A stretch of DNA of 64,000 nucleotides from Aerobium sp039839275 (GTDB taxonomy: Bacteria > Pseudomonadota > Alphaproteobacteria > Rhizobiales > Rhizobiaceae). The position numbers and the translations under genes were made by a program. The stretch is taken from contig NZ_JBDOQP010000001.1 in the NCBI RefSeq assembly GCF_039839275.1, positions 496,001-560,000 on the forward strand, in the 5' to 3' direction. Under the pieces are notes generated by a model that worked only from the letters and a program-made list of their open reading frames with translations, ran no database searches and was not told the DNA's origin. Below, in pieces: positions 33,088-43,544 of the stretch. The first letter of the stretch is position 1. Every line of letters begins with the position of its first letter.

Positions 33088-33840
33088 CTATTTCTCTGGA
33101 CTGCCCAGCCATTCGGCAGCAATGCGGATGTCCTCGTCGCCGATCCCGTGGTCGGAATGGATCACGCGGGCATCGACATTGGCGCCGCAATTGCGCAGGC
33201 GTTCCGCGAGTTTCGGCGCATATTCGAAATAAAGCTTGTCGTTTTCACCGGCGATGGTGAGGAATTTCGTCTGTGAGAGGTCGACCTTGTCCATGTCGCT
33301 CAGGACCGGCATCGGCCGCAGCAGCACCGCCTTGCGCACGAGCCCCGGATGAAGCTGCGTCAACGCGGCGATCAGGTTGGCGCCGTTGGAATATCCGAGG
33401 AAGGTCGCCGATGCCAGGTCGATTCCCTGCTCGGTGGCGATCCCGTTCAGGAATTCCACGAAGGCGTCAGCCTCCGCGCGCACGTCCTGCTGGTCGAACT
33501 CGGTGGCGGTAATGCGCTTGTACCAGCGCTTGACGCCGTCCTGGACGATGCGACCACGAATGCCGATCAGCGTGGCGTCAGGCGCGATGCTGGCGGCGAG
33601 GGATGCGAGCGTCGTCTCGTCGCCTCCCGAACCGTGCAGCATGATGATGGTTCGGCCGCTTGGCTTCTCCGGCTTGAAGAGGCGGTGGACGAAGCCGGTC
33701 TCCCTTGTCACGGTGTCGACCGCAAGCGCCGCCTGCTGGAGCATCGCGGTGGTGACCGCGGTGTCCGAGGCTTTTGCCATCTGGGTGGCGCCGGCCAAGG
33801 CCAGCAGCGAAATAAGTGCGAGTGAGGGTATGGACGCCAT
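33088..33840 (-). CDS. Exported phospholipase/carboxylesterase-type serine hydrolase
   Basis: 250 residues. Signal peptide about 1-24 (LALISLLALAGATQMAKAS). The fold is that of small carboxylesterases: HGSGGDE oxyanion motif, nucleophile in GYSNGAN, acid in GENDKLY, histidine in SDHGIGDED. The protein should be periplasmic, unlike many cytosolic relatives. Substrate unknown. Confidence 0.85.
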   Translation of the reverse strand: MASIPSLALISLLALAGATQMAKASDTAVTTAMLQQAALAVDTVTRETGFVHRLFKPEKPSGRTIIMLHGSGGDETTLASLAASIAPDATLIGIRGRIVQDGVKRWYKRITATEFDQQDVRAEADAFVEFLNGIATEQGIDLASATFLGYSNGANLIAALTQLHPGLVRKAVLLRPMPVLSDMDKVDLSQTKFLTIAGENDKLYFEYAPKLAERLRNCGANVDARVIHSDHGIGDEDIRIAAEWLGSPEK

Positions 33841-34152
33841 GACGCGATCCTGATCTTTTAAGTTTTACCGAAACCTTACCGGCCGCTGCCGGCTCGTGAC
33901 GTTGGCACCCCGATGGGCGGTCCCCCTCAATAGGAACGCCTCTCCCCCAACGCCGGAAATCCCTATAGTCTCGCGCTCTTACGGTGTCACTGGGTTGGAG
34001 CCGGCGTCGGTGATCACGAGATTGTGCGGCGCACCAAAAATGCTTGACGGGGCCAGCTGACCGGAAAGCAAAATTCAATCGTTTCAGCAGCTTGCCATGG
34101 TGCTGTTGCGCCGTTGCATCATGGCGGGAATATTGCTTCGCCGTATCGGATT
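33841..34152. other. Intergenic region without a recognisable gene
   Basis: 312 bases between the esterase start and the LysR stop, both on the minus strand. No frame with protein-like composition, no clear repeat, and no T-run hairpin. It presumably holds the esterase promoter. Confidence 0.5.
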
Positions 34153-35040
34153 TCAGGCGAAATCGCGGGCGATCTCAGAGCTAATCCAGCGCTTGAAGTC
34201 GGCGACCTTTCTCGGTTCGCGGCGACTCTGCGACGTCACGAGGTAATAGCCAAGGCCGGTGGTCGCACGTTCGGGAAAAGGCGCCACGAGGTGGCCGACC
34301 GACAATGCGTAGTGCGCCAGCGTCTGCCACGCCAGCATCACGCCCTGTCCGGCGATAGCCGCGTCGAGCGCCAGTGCGGCATCCGTGAAGGAATGGCCGT
34401 CGCCAAGTTCACCCTCGTCGATGCCGAACCGGTCGAGCCACAGGTTCCAGCCGAGCGTCGAGTTGATGTCGCGGACGATCGGCATTGTCGTCAGGTCGTG
34501 CGGGTGCCTGAGTTTTTCCGCCAGCGCGGGCGCGCAGACCGGAAAGACCTCCTGCGGCAGCAGATACTCTGATTTCACGCCTGGCCACCTCCCGTCGCCG
34601 ACCCTGATCGCCACATCCACGTCCGACGTGTCGGGGTTGATGAGCGCCACCGATGCGTCGAGCCGAACGATGATGCCAGGATGAAGCCGTGACCATCCGG
34701 AAAGCCGCGGGACGAGCCATTTTGACGCGAAGACCGGGGCGACCGAGATCGTCAGAATGGTCTCGCCATGCCGACGCGATGACGCCACGGCGTCATCGAG
34801 CATCTGGAAGCCGCCGGTCAATCGCGACAGGAAAGTGATGCCGAACTCGGTCGGTGTCAGGCTGCGCCCCGTGCGGTCAAAGACAGGACGGCCAAGCCGA
34901 TCCTCGGCCTTGAGCACATGCTGGCTGACGGCTCCGACCGATACGCCGAGCTCGTCGGCGGCCTTCTGCAGGGAGCCCAGCCGCCCGGTGGCTTCCAGCG
35001 CGCGCAGCCCGTTGAGATGAACGCGGTTCAGGTCTTTCAT
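34153..35040 (-). CDS. LysR-family transcriptional regulator, GcvA-like
   Basis: 295 residues. N-terminal winged helix with GSLQKAADELGVSVGAVSQHV, then a substrate-binding domain (TILTISVAPVFASKWLVPRL, DVAIRVGDGRWPGV) as in GcvA-type regulators. The inducer is unknown. Divergent from a 61-residue gene 96 bases away, which is the likely target. Confidence 0.9.
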   Translation of the reverse strand: MKDLNRVHLNGLRALEATGRLGSLQKAADELGVSVGAVSQHVLKAEDRLGRPVFDRTGRSLTPTEFGITFLSRLTGGFQMLDDAVASSRRHGETILTISVAPVFASKWLVPRLSGWSRLHPGIIVRLDASVALINPDTSDVDVAIRVGDGRWPGVKSEYLLPQEVFPVCAPALAEKLRHPHDLTTMPIVRDINSTLGWNLWLDRFGIDEGELGDGHSFTDAALALDAAIAGQGVMLAWQTLAHYALSVGHLVAPFPERATTGLGYYLVTSQSRREPRKVADFKRWISSEIARDFA

Positions 35041-35136
35041 GCAGTTTTTCTACAGCGAAGCGCAGGCAAACTCCATAGAAGACACTGCCCTCACATGAGA
35101 TGGTTCTTGCCGAGCCGACACATTGAGGGTTGCGAA

Positions 35137-35322
35137 ATGCTTCAGATTATCTTGACTATCGTGCGGTCAGGCAAGCGGTTAGGCGCACCCGTCGATCCCG
35201 GCTGCTGGCGCCGCGATCCGCTGTCGCATCCGGTTCTGAGGACAATGACTCCAAACCAGCTCGCCGACTTGCCGATCATCCATGAGATGCTGCCGCGCCA
35301 CCAGGAAGACTGCAGTCGCTGA
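35137..35322 (+). CDS. Small protein, DUF1127-like C-terminus, possible LysR target
   Basis: 61 residues. A GAGGG ribosome site lies 7-8 bases before the ATG. The C-terminal part (DPLSHPVLRTMTPNQLADLP) resembles small rhizobial proteins found next to GcvA-like LysR genes. Its stop is directly followed by the stop of the convergent hemF (TGATCA). The function is unknown. Confidence 0.6.
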   Translation: MLQIILTIVRSGKRLGAPVDPGCWRRDPLSHPVLRTMTPNQLADLPIIHEMLPRHQEDCSR

Positions 35323-36237
35323 TCAGGGCCACTTCACTTCGGGCGGCATGCTCGACAGGATCGAGTTGACGTTGCCGCCGGTCTTCAGCCCGAAGATCGT
35401 GCCGCGATCGTAGAGGAGGTTGAACTCCACATAGCGGCCGCGCCGGATAAGCTGTTCCTCGCGGTCCGCCTCGGTCCAGTTCTCGTTGAAATTGCGCCGA
35501 ACGATGTGGTTGTAGACGATCTGGAACGTGCGACCGACCTCCTGCGTGAAACGGAAGTCGGCGTCCCAGCCGCCTCGCTCCTGCGGTGACTTGAGCCAGT
35601 CGTAGAAGATGCCGCCGACGCCTCGCGGTTCGTTGCGGTGCGGCAGGAAGAAATAGTCGTCGCACCATTTCTTCAGCCTGTCGTAGTCGGCGACGTCCGA
35701 ATGACGGTCGCAGACGAACTTCATCGCCTTGTGGAAGGCCATCGTATCGGGGTCGTCCTGGGTGCGTCGGCGTTCCAGTACGGGCGTCAGGTCTGCGCCG
35801 CCGCCAAACCACTGGCGCGTCGTGACCACCATGCGGGTGTTCATGTGCACGGCCGGCACGTTCGGATTTTGCGGGTGCGCGATCAGCGATATGCCGGACG
35901 CCCAGAAGCGCGGGTCTTCCTCGGCGCCGGGGATCTGGCTGCGGAATTCCGGCGAAAACTCACCATGTACCGTGGAAACGTGCACGCCGACCTTCTCGAA
36001 CACGCGCCCCGACATCATCGACATGACACCGCCGCCACCCTTGCCGCCGTCGCGCTCCCATGGGGTGCGCTCAAACCGTCCAGGCGCCCACCCAACCTGC
36101 GGGCCGGTCAGTTCGTCCTCGATCTTCTCGAACGTGTCGCAGATGCGGTCGCGCAAGTCCTCGAACCAGGCCCTAGCCGCTTCCTTCTTCTCCTCGATCC
36201 CTTCCGGCAGGCCGGCGGGAAGGTCTGGACGCTGCAT
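35323..36237 (-). CDS. hemF: Oxygen-dependent coproporphyrinogen III oxidase
   Basis: 304 residues, full length. Converts coproporphyrinogen III to protoporphyrinogen IX with oxygen in haem synthesis (cytosol). Family blocks: RTPWERDGGKGGGGVMSMM, NPNVPAVHMNTRMVVT, WFGGGADLTP, CDDYFFLPHRNEPRGVGGIF, and RRGRYVEFNLLYDRGTIFGL. No anaerobic HemN-type gene nearby. The upstream 117 bases hold the divergent promoter region. Confidence 0.97.
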   Translation of the reverse strand: MQRPDLPAGLPEGIEEKKEAARAWFEDLRDRICDTFEKIEDELTGPQVGWAPGRFERTPWERDGGKGGGGVMSMMSGRVFEKVGVHVSTVHGEFSPEFRSQIPGAEEDPRFWASGISLIAHPQNPNVPAVHMNTRMVVTTRQWFGGGADLTPVLERRRTQDDPDTMAFHKAMKFVCDRHSDVADYDRLKKWCDDYFFLPHRNEPRGVGGIFYDWLKSPQERGGWDADFRFTQEVGRTFQIVYNHIVRRNFNENWTEADREEQLIRRGRYVEFNLLYDRGTIFGLKTGGNVNSILSSMPPEVKWP

Positions 36238-36354
36238 CGAATTCTCCGTGTAGCCGTATCAGCCCGCTGGGCGATGGCAAAAGGACTCGTCAATTCTCGC
36301 GCCGATCCCTAATCTGTTGTTTCGGAGGGTCAAGGACTTTCCGGGGGAGTTGCG

Positions 36355-36612
36355 ATGCGCGTTCCGGCAAGACCACCGCTCGACAGCCTCAAGCGCAGCC
36401 TCGACAGGCAGCGCAACGAGCCGAGCCGAAAGAGTCGCGACGGCTTCGTCCGCGAGACCTTCATGCTGCCTCGCGCCGACGCGCGGGCGAAGGCGCGCGA
36501 GTGGTTCGACCGCTGGCCTAAGCAGGCTTACTGGACCGAGATCGAAAGCTGGTGCGAGCGCCCCGACGACGTCATCGAATTCACAATCCGACGCCTTCCG
36601 ACGGCGGACTGA
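36355..36612 (+). CDS. Conserved small Rhizobiales protein
   Basis: 85 residues, GGGGGAG ribosome site 5 bases before the ATG. Basic N-terminus, then RETFMLPRADARAKAREWFD and YWTEIESWCERPDDVIEFTI, a pattern I recognise as conserved in Rhizobiales without known role. Its 3' end overlaps the convergent trmL by 32 bases. Confidence 0.75.
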   Translation: MRVPARPPLDSLKRSLDRQRNEPSRKSRDGFVRETFMLPRADARAKAREWFDRWPKQAYWTEIESWCERPDDVIEFTIRRLPTAD

Positions 36613-37063
36613 CCTGCCGGATCGCCTCGCCGACCGCCATTGCCGCGGTTAGTGCCAGATTGAGGCTGCGGGCACCTGGACGCATCGGAACCAGCAGGCG
36701 CGAATCAGCGCGGGCATGGACGTCGTCGGGCACGCCGGCCGACTCGCGGCCGAACAGCAGCACGTCGCCGTCGGCAAATTCGAACCGCGTGTAGGGCAGG
36801 GTGGCCCTGGTGCTGAAAAGCACGAGGCGTCGCTGTTCATGCGTCCGCCAGTCGTCGAAGGCCTGCCACGAAACGTGGCGGGTAAGCGCCGCCATTTCAA
36901 GATAATCCATGCCCGCCCGTTTGAGCGCCCGGTCTGACATGTCGAAGCCCGCCGGTTCGATGATGTCGACCGCCACGCCGAGGCATGCGGCCATGCGCAG
37001 GATCGAGCCCGTATTGCCAGGGATGTCGGGCTGGTAGAGCGCAACGCGAAGCGATGCCGTCAT
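36581..37063 (-). CDS. trmL: tRNA (cytidine/uridine-34 2'-O)-methyltransferase
   Basis: 160 residues, SPOUT-class enzyme methylating the wobble ribose of tRNA-Leu species with S-adenosylmethionine. It starts LRVALYQPDIPGNTGSILRM and has the trefoil knot motifs LLFGRESAGVP and RSLNLALTAAMAVGEA. The start at 37063 fits the family length; the frame is open further upstream but overlaps soxR. It overlaps soxR by 4 bases and is probably co-transcribed. Confidence 0.93.
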   Translation of the reverse strand: MTASLRVALYQPDIPGNTGSILRMAACLGVAVDIIEPAGFDMSDRALKRAGMDYLEMAALTRHVSWQAFDDWRTHEQRRLVLFSTRATLPYTRFEFADGDVLLFGRESAGVPDDVHARADSRLLVPMRPGARSLNLALTAAMAVGEAIRQVSPPSEGVGL

Positions 37064-37509
37064 GGCGCCTTCTCGTCTCCGAGCCAGTATCGCGGGCCGG
37101 GTCCGGCGTTTGCGGCGCTGTCGTGCGGATTCACCAGCTTGCAGCGATTGAGCGAAAGACAGCCGCAGCCGATGCAACCCGTAAGACCGTCCTTCAGCCT
37201 CTCCAGTTCGGCGATGCGCCGGTCTATCCGCTCCATCCAGCCGGCCGACAGTTTCGACCAATCCTGGCGCGACGGCACGCGATCTTCGGGGAGTTTGGCC
37301 AGTTCGCGGCCGATCTCCTCCAGGCTCAAGCCGACCCTCTGGGCGAAGACGATGAAGGCGATGCGCCGCAGCGCGGCGCGATGATAACGGCGATGGCCCG
37401 ACGCTGCGCGTTGCGAGGCGATCAGCCCGCGCTCCTCGTAGTAGCGAAGCGCTGAAGCCGCAACGCCGCTTCGGCGCGACACGTGGTTGATCGTCAGCAT
37501 CGTATTCAT
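37060..37509 (-). CDS. soxR: Redox-sensing MerR-family activator SoxR
   Basis: 149 residues. N-terminal MerR helix-turn-helix (SRRSGVAASALRYYEERGLI), dimer helix, and the SoxR-specific [2Fe-2S] cluster loop C112-x2-C115-x-C117-x5-C123 (CIGCGCLSLNRC). It senses redox-cycling compounds and activates one or few promoters. Outside enteric bacteria it usually controls drug efflux or modification genes. A palindrome with MerR-type promoter spacing lies 31 bases upstream, and two ABC exporter genes follow on the other side. Confidence 0.95.
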   Translation of the reverse strand: MNTMLTINHVSRRSGVAASALRYYEERGLIASQRAASGHRRYHRAALRRIAFIVFAQRVGLSLEEIGRELAKLPEDRVPSRQDWSKLSAGWMERIDRRIAELERLKDGLTGCIGCGCLSLNRCKLVNPHDSAANAGPGPRYWLGDEKAP

Positions 37510-37534
37510 CCGCAAATCAAGCCACATCGAGCGC

Positions 37535-37565
37535 TTGACTTCAAGTGCACTTGAATTTTTAGGGT
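37535..37565 (+). promoter_or_regulatory. SoxR box with MerR-type promoter
   Basis: TTCAAGTGCACTTGAA (37540-37555) is a perfect 16-bp palindrome. On the plus strand it lies between TTGACT (37535-37540, -35 like) and TAGGGT (37560-37565, weak -10). The spacing is 19 bases, the lengthened spacer that MerR-family activators correct. It would drive the leader and ABC genes to the right. Confidence 0.7.
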
Positions 37566-37594
37566 CCGCGCAAATTCCATGTAAAGGAGGTGCG

Positions 37595-37690
37595 ATGCTC
37601 CGATTTCCGTTGCTGCCAAGTCACATGAAACATCCATCGGAAAACCGTGATGCGATCAAGGATGGATTTTTCTCCCGGGCCGGCGTATAG
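37595..37690 (+). CDS. 31-residue mini-gene in the ABC exporter leader
   Basis: Short frame with an ideal AAAGGAGG ribosome site 5 bases before the ATG, starting about 30 bases after the predicted SoxR promoter. The peptide (MLRFPLLPSHMKHPSENRDA...) has no recognised family. The strong ribosome site argues that it is translated. Confidence 0.45.
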   Translation: MLRFPLLPSHMKHPSENRDAIKDGFFSRAGV

Positions 37691-37726
37691 ACCACGCCTC
37701 GTCAACCCGGATCGCAGGAGGCAGTA

Positions 37727-37783
37727 ATGGATTTTGTACTTTGCTACGCCTCGTTGCGCATGCGCATCAGGCTTCTGCCCTGA
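37727..37783 (+). CDS. 18-residue leader peptide with Arg-X-Arg-X-Arg motif
   Basis: Starts 6 bases after a perfect AGGAGG ribosome site. The peptide ends ...SLRMRIRLLP, giving overlapping R-x-R motifs at residues 11-15. R/K-x-R/K motifs are where macrolide-bound ribosomes stall in known erm-type leader peptides (established for those). Just after the stop, CGGCGG could pair with CCGCCG some 50 bases later. A stalling role upstream of drug exporters is inference. Confidence 0.5.
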   Translation: MDFVLCYASLRMRIRLLP

Positions 37784-37874
37784 CGGCGGTTTCGGTTCGA
37801 CCTTTCTCCTGACTTCATAAGCATGGTCCCGATTCCGCCGGAGTTTCCGTTCCGAGCATTCGAGGAATCGCACC

Positions 37875-38135
37875 ATGCCATCCGGTATCAAATCTGGGCG
37901 CTTCGTCCGCCCCTCAGCCATCATTCCGGACGCCGTCGAACCACATCCTGACGACAGCCTGTCAGCAGCCTTCAGGAACACGCTTGGCGCGAGGCCCGCC
38001 CAGGCGCATCTTCCGCTTCCCGTCACACAATCGGGGCAGAAGGTGGTGAGGCAGGCCAAGGCCGCAATGCCAGGCCGCCTTCACGCGGGTTGTTCGGCAG
38101 CAATCCATATCGGCCCGCGCAGCGGGCACAAGTGA
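37875..38135 (+). CDS. Uncertain 86-residue frame before the ABC exporter
   Basis: GAGGA lies 9 bases before the ATG and the frame ends 24 bases before the exporter gene. The protein is Pro/Ala/Arg-rich with no recognised family, and overlapping frames of similar length exist on the other strand. It may be a non-coding part of the leader. Confidence 0.3.
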   Translation: MPSGIKSGRFVRPSAIIPDAVEPHPDDSLSAAFRNTLGARPAQAHLPLPVTQSGQKVVRQAKAAMPGRLHAGCSAAIHIGPRSGHK

Positions 38136-38159
38136 CCAAGACGCAAAGAGAATTTCATC

Positions 38160-40021
38160 ATGTACCGCTGGTTTGAATCCCTGCTGCCCCCGTTTCCGCC
38201 CGAAGAGCCGGTTGAGCCGCCGCGGACGCTCGTCGCGTTCTGCATGCATTACACCAAAGGCTCGTGGCGGCTGATCATCGTATCGGCCATCTTCACCGCG
38301 ATCATCGCGTTGACCGAAGTGTGGATGTTCGGCTTCCTCGGCAATATCGTCGACTGGCTGTCCGAACAGGACCGCGAGACATTCCTGCAGACGGAAGGCT
38401 GGACGCTTGCCGGAATGGCATTCGTGGTGCTCGTGCTGCTGCCGGCGATCGTGCTGTTCAACTCATGGCTCAACCACCAGTCGCTGTTCGGCAATTTCCC
38501 GATGCGCATCCGCTGGCAGGTCCATCGCTACCTGCTCAAGCAGTCGATGACGTTCTATCAGGACGAGTTCGCGGGCCGCATCGCCACCAAGCTGATGCAA
38601 ACGGCGCTAGCCGTGCGCGAATGCGTCATCAAGCTCATCGACGTGCTGAACTACGTGGTCGTCTACTTCGTCGGCGTGCTGCTTCTCGTCGGGTCGGCCG
38701 ACTGGCGGCTGGCATTGCCTCTGGGTGTCTGGCTGCTCGCCTATATGGGGCTGCTCTATTACTACATTCCCCGCCTCGGCAAGGTGTCGGAGGAGCAGGC
38801 CGACGCACGCGCCATCATGACTGGCCGCGTCGTCGACAGCTATGCCAACATCCAAACGGTAAAGCTCTTCAGCCATGCGCAGCGGGAAGCCTCGTTCGCC
38901 AAAGAAGGCATGTCGGATTTTCTCGACACCGTGCATCGCATGATGCGCCTGGTGACGGGGCTCTACGGCACACTGTACTTCCTCAATTCCCTGCTCCTGG
39001 CGGCGATCGCCGCACTTTCGATCTGGCTCTGGCTGGGCAGTGCGATCAGCATCGGCGCGGTCGCCGTCGCGCTTGGCCTCGTCCTGCGGCTATGGGGCAT
39101 GTCACAGTGGATCATGTGGGAGGTCTCGGGCCTGTTCGAGAATATCGGGACGGTCCAGGACGGCATACGCTCAATTTCGATGCCGCGCCTGGTCGAGGAC
39201 AAGCCGAGCGCCAACGAGATCGTCGTCGACAAGGGCGAGATCAGTTTCGACCATGTCCGGTTCCACTACGGCAAGACGAAGAGCGTGATCGAGGACCTGA
39301 CGCTGACCATCAGGCCCGGCGAGAAGGTCGGCATCGTCGGGCGCTCCGGGGCCGGAAAGTCGACGCTCGTCAACATCCTGCTGCGCTTCTACGACATCGA
39401 AGGCGGCAGGGTAACGATCGACGGGCAGGACATATCGGCCGTCACGCAGGATTCGCTGCGGGCACATATCGGCGTCGTGACCCAGGACACGTCCTTGCTG
39501 CACCGTTCGGTGAGCGACAACATCCGCTATGGCCGCCCCGATGCGACCGACGAGATGGTCACCGAGGCTGCGCGGCGGGCCGAAGCGCTGGAGTTCATCG
39601 GCGGGCTTTCCGATCCGAAGGGCCGCAGGGGCTTCGACGCCCATGTCGGCGAGCGCGGCGTGAAGCTTTCGGGAGGCCAGCGCCAGCGGGTCGCCATCGC
39701 GCGGGTGATGCTCAAGGATGCACCGATCCTGATCCTCGACGAAGCGACATCGGCGCTCGACTCGGAGGTGGAGGAGGCGATCCAGCAGAACCTCTACCGG
39801 CTGATGGAAGGCAAGACGGTGATCGCGATCGCCCACCGGCTGTCGACCATCGCGGCCATGGACCGGCTTGTCATCATGGACAAGGGCCGGGTGATCGAGG
39901 AGGGAACCCATGACGAACTTCTTGCCAGCGGTGGGCTCTATGCCCAGTTATGGCAGAGGCAGTCGGGCGGATTCCTCCTTCACGACGACGCTGCCGAGCC
40001 GGAGAAGGAAATCGCGGCCGA

Positions 40022-40025
<4 letters not shown>
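38160..40025 (+). CDS. ABC exporter half-transporter (membrane plus ATPase), first of a pair
   Basis: 621 residues. N-terminal six-span type-I exporter domain (about 30-330), then the nucleotide-binding domain. Walker A is GRSGAGKST, the signature LSGGQRQR, and Walker B LILDEATSALDSE, followed by the H-loop IAHRLST. Distinctive N-terminus WFESLLPPFPPEEPVEPP. The next gene overlaps by 4 bases and encodes a second half-transporter, so the product is probably a heterodimer exporting drugs or lipids. Lies behind a SoxR box and leader, suggesting induction by redox-active compounds. Confidence 0.92.
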
Positions 40026-41911
<1,886 letters not shown>

Positions 41912-41916
41912 CGACC

Positions 41917-42246
41917 ATGACACTGCGCCCTCCGGCTCGATATTCACCCTCCGCAGGTGCTGCCGGCGCTACGGGTGAAAGCGGGCCGAACCCAATCGAG
42001 CACGAAATCGCAGGCGAGAAGGCGGCTGCGCTGGGCAGGGCAGGGGAACGGGTGGAAGTCTCCCTGGCCAGACTTAACGAATGCAGCGCCGATGCTGCCG
42101 AGCGACCGGCACTTCTCAAGGCGGCAGCCGATGCCGTCTATGCGTATTTCATCCAGCGCGAGCTGTGCGGCCTGCGCCGGCAGCAGGACGCGATCCGAGA
42201 CTATGCGATACCGCGCGAGGTTCTGGTGAGGCTCGGGGCGGTCTAG
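41917..42246 (+). CDS. DUF6665 family small protein
   Basis: 109 residues, starting 5 bases after the exporter stop. Pattern EHEIAGEKAAALGRAGERVE, then AADAVYAYFIQRELCGLR and DYAIPREVLVRLG, which I recognise as the Rhizobiales DUF6665 family. Mostly helical. Function unknown; possibly co-transcribed with the exporters. Confidence 0.8.
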   Translation: MTLRPPARYSPSAGAAGATGESGPNPIEHEIAGEKAAALGRAGERVEVSLARLNECSADAAERPALLKAAADAVYAYFIQRELCGLRRQQDAIRDYAIPREVLVRLGAV

Positions 42247-42247
42247 G

Positions 42248-43255
42248 TCAGGCGCTCCGTCGCCGGCCGTTGGGACTCTCGCCGTCAAGCGTGCGGATTT
42301 CGATCGGCCTTCCGGTCGCCTTGGCCAGATACATCGCCTGGTCCGCGGCGGACAGCAGTTCCTGGCTGGTCGATGCCTGGCGGGGGAAGAAGGCCATGCC
42401 GATCGCCGCGCCGACACGTGCCTTGACCGCGGCATTTGCCACCAAAAGCGCATCGCTGACCAGATCTTCGACGCGGGCGATGGCCGCGTCCTCGTCGTCG
42501 CCTTGCACGATGATGACGAATTCGTCGCCGCCCAGGCGCGCGGCGAATTCGCCTTTGGCAAGCCGCGCGGTGAGGTTCCTGCCAAGCAGCCCCAGGCACA
42601 TGTCACCCGACGCGTGGCCGTGCCGGTCGTTGAGTGTCTTGAAGCCGTTGAGGTCGATGAATGCGAGAGCCAGCGGCAAGCCGGCGCCGACCCGTTGGGC
42701 CAGATGATCCAGAAGGCTGCGGCGGTTCGGCAATCCGGTCAGTTCGTCTTCTCCGGACTGGCGTTCGCTGTCGAGGGCGCGCAGCTTTTCCTCCGTAATG
42801 TCGAGCGTTATGCCGACCATGACCGGTGAGCCGCTGCCATTGTCGGCGCTGCGGTGCGCGATATCGCGCAGCCAACGCGTTTCGCCTTCAGCAAGCATGT
42901 ACCTGTAGTCGACAACGTATGATTCCTGGCCCATCCGGCAAGCGTCTTCGATGGCCAGGTAGCGCTCCCTGTCGTCGGGATGAAGGAAGGTGTGGAAATC
43001 ATCGCTCATCGCGACCGGGTAGCTGAGGGTGGAACCGCGGGGCCGGCGTGTGTCCTCGACCCAATTCCACTGATCGTCCTGGATGTGCCAGTTCCAGACG
43101 CCAGCGCCGGCGATCCTCAGCGCGTCGTGGTACCAGCCGGCCTGCGTTTCGAGCGACTCAATTCTTACCGCGAGCGCGCGGTAGCGCCTCCAGGCCGCGA
43201 AGACGGTGAAGACAACCACGGCAAACGCCGCGAGGCTCGCGAAGATCGTGCTCAT
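42248..43255 (-). CDS. Membrane-anchored PAS-GGDEF diguanylate cyclase
   Basis: 335 residues. One N-terminal span (FASLAAFAVVVFTVFAAW), a PAS_3-type sensor (about 40-160, WNWHIQDDQWNWVEDT), and a GGDEF domain with intact active site ARLGGDEFVII. It makes cyclic di-GMP. The inhibitory I-site (R-x-x-D five residues before GGDEF) is replaced by A-K-G-E, so product inhibition should be lost. No EAL domain. The start at 43255 fits the membrane anchor. Convergent with DUF6665. Confidence 0.9.
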   Translation of the reverse strand: MSTIFASLAAFAVVVFTVFAAWRRYRALAVRIESLETQAGWYHDALRIAGAGVWNWHIQDDQWNWVEDTRRPRGSTLSYPVAMSDDFHTFLHPDDRERYLAIEDACRMGQESYVVDYRYMLAEGETRWLRDIAHRSADNGSGSPVMVGITLDITEEKLRALDSERQSGEDELTGLPNRRSLLDHLAQRVGAGLPLALAFIDLNGFKTLNDRHGHASGDMCLGLLGRNLTARLAKGEFAARLGGDEFVIIVQGDDEDAAIARVEDLVSDALLVANAAVKARVGAAIGMAFFPRQASTSQELLSAADQAMYLAKATGRPIEIRTLDGESPNGRRRSA

Positions 43256-43544
43256 GGCGTCATTGTCGCACGACAGCCTTAAGGTGAGGTTTCTCCGCCG
43301 ACGGCCAATCTGCGGATGCAGCCCAGCCCGGGCGCAACGTCTCCCCGCGACAATCTGACCTCGCACCTTCGTGATACTGGACAATCGCGGATAGCGCGCA
43401 TAGAAACCATCGCCAAATGCAGGGGGAATCTGCCAGCCGTCGCCAGCCGCCAACGCACAGTTCGAGAGGTGGTGGGCAAGACGGGCGTAAGGGTCATGCG
43501 GGTTCCTTCCGGCAACAATGAGGCGAAAGGATCCTGTGCCCGTG
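43256..43544. other. Divergent intergenic region between diguanylate cyclase and petA
   Basis: About 290 bases without a convincing gene. It should hold the promoters of both genes. A short inverted repeat TGTCG/CGACA lies near 43264-43275. No box for a known regulator stands out. Confidence 0.5.

Noticed and set aside
35276..35812. 178-residue minus-strand frame
   Set aside because: Shifted frame within hemF; Arg/Pro-rich shadow.
37559..38059. 166-residue minus-strand frame in the ABC exporter leader
   Set aside because: It crosses the predicted SoxR-driven transcript in antisense, lacks a ribosome site and has no family resemblance.
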